The translations under genes and the position numbers were made by a program. A stretch of 6,481 nt of DNA, from contig DATEDC010000146.1 of the NCBI GenBank assembly GCA_035286585.1, positions 1 through 6,481 of the forward strand, given 5' to 3'. The notes under the pieces were generated by a model, which ran no database searches, was not told the DNA's origin, and saw only the letters and a program-made list of their open reading frames with translations. The DNA comes from DSOS01 sp035286585. GTDB taxonomy: Bacteria > Chloroflexota > Anaerolineae > Anaerolineales > UBA4823. Positions within the stretch are counted from its first letter, which is position 1. Every line of letters begins with the position of its first letter. Shown here one piece after another: positions 6,400 to 6,481 of the stretch.

Positions 6400-6405
6400 A
6401 TTATA
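6400..6405 (-). promoter_or_regulatory. Candidate -10 box of the CHAT operon promoter
   Basis: On the - strand the hexamer is TATAAT, an exact sigma70-type -10 consensus, in a locally AT-rich stretch (about 6380-6415) that stands out from the GC-rich surroundings. At a 16-18 base spacing upstream there is no TTGACA-like -35 (the bases there are GC-rich), and the TG of an extended -10 is not at the right distance. If used, transcription would begin near 6393 with a leader of about 70 bases that contains the 14-bp dyad. It may be weak or need an activator. Confidence 0.45.
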
Positions 6406-6481
6406 GCCCATTTATGCATCTGGCCGCGCTGATTGGGTTCTTTGGGAAACGCCGAGGTGGACTACCGGATTTGGGGGTGTG

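Noticed and set aside
6421..6481. Right-hand end of the window
   Set aside because: No start, stop, repeat or motif that I can assign; too short to decide whether it is intergenic or the edge of another gene.

Overview
The window holds the end of one small operon on the + strand and, facing it, a complete four-gene operon on the - strand that takes up almost 90% of the sequence. There are no RNA genes, insertion sequences, CRISPR repeats or phage genes that I can see. GC is fairly high, the Shine-Dalgarno sequences are good, and the genes are tightly packed. The coding style and the combination of a caspase-like protease with TPR and FlhA-tail-like proteins suggest a free-living, morphologically complex bacterium, most plausibly Chloroflexota (Anaerolineae-like). 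No marker gene proves this, so the taxonomy is a low-confidence inference.

Left part (1-704, + strand): the 3' end of a MoaD/ThiS-type sulfur-carrier protein (ubiquitin fold, C-terminal Gly-Gly), then a complete YciI/DGPF-family small protein. These are ordinary accessory metabolic genes. They converge on the large operon, with only 8 bases between the stop codons.

Main part (6321 down to 713, - strand): four genes with gaps of 11 and 14 bases and one 8-base overlap, so almost certainly one transcript. In order of transcription: (1) a 368-residue cytosolic protein I do not recognise; (2) a 460-residue CHAT-domain (caspase/separase-clan) cysteine protease with an intact His259/Cys312 dyad and a disordered Pro/Gly/Ala tail; (3) a 791-residue protein with about ten TPR repeats and a C-terminal region resembling the cytoplasmic domain of the flagellar/type III export gate FlhA; (4) a 241-residue stand-alone protein that also resembles the FlhA cytoplasmic domain but has no membrane part. 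Upstream of gene 1 are a perfect TATAAT -10 box, a 14-bp dyad (ATCAGG-CA-CCTGAT) that could be an operator, and a very strong triple-AGGAG ribosome binding site.

The main point of interest is the pairing of a CHAT protease with two different FlhA-tail-like proteins in a locus without any flagellar or secretion gene. In FlhA this domain is a docking platform for chaperone-substrate complexes. Here it may have been reused as a sensor or scaffold that, with the TPR array, controls or feeds the protease. A signalling, conflict (immunity) or programmed-death role is inference. No ATPase, nuclease, pore former or other obvious effector is visible inside the window.
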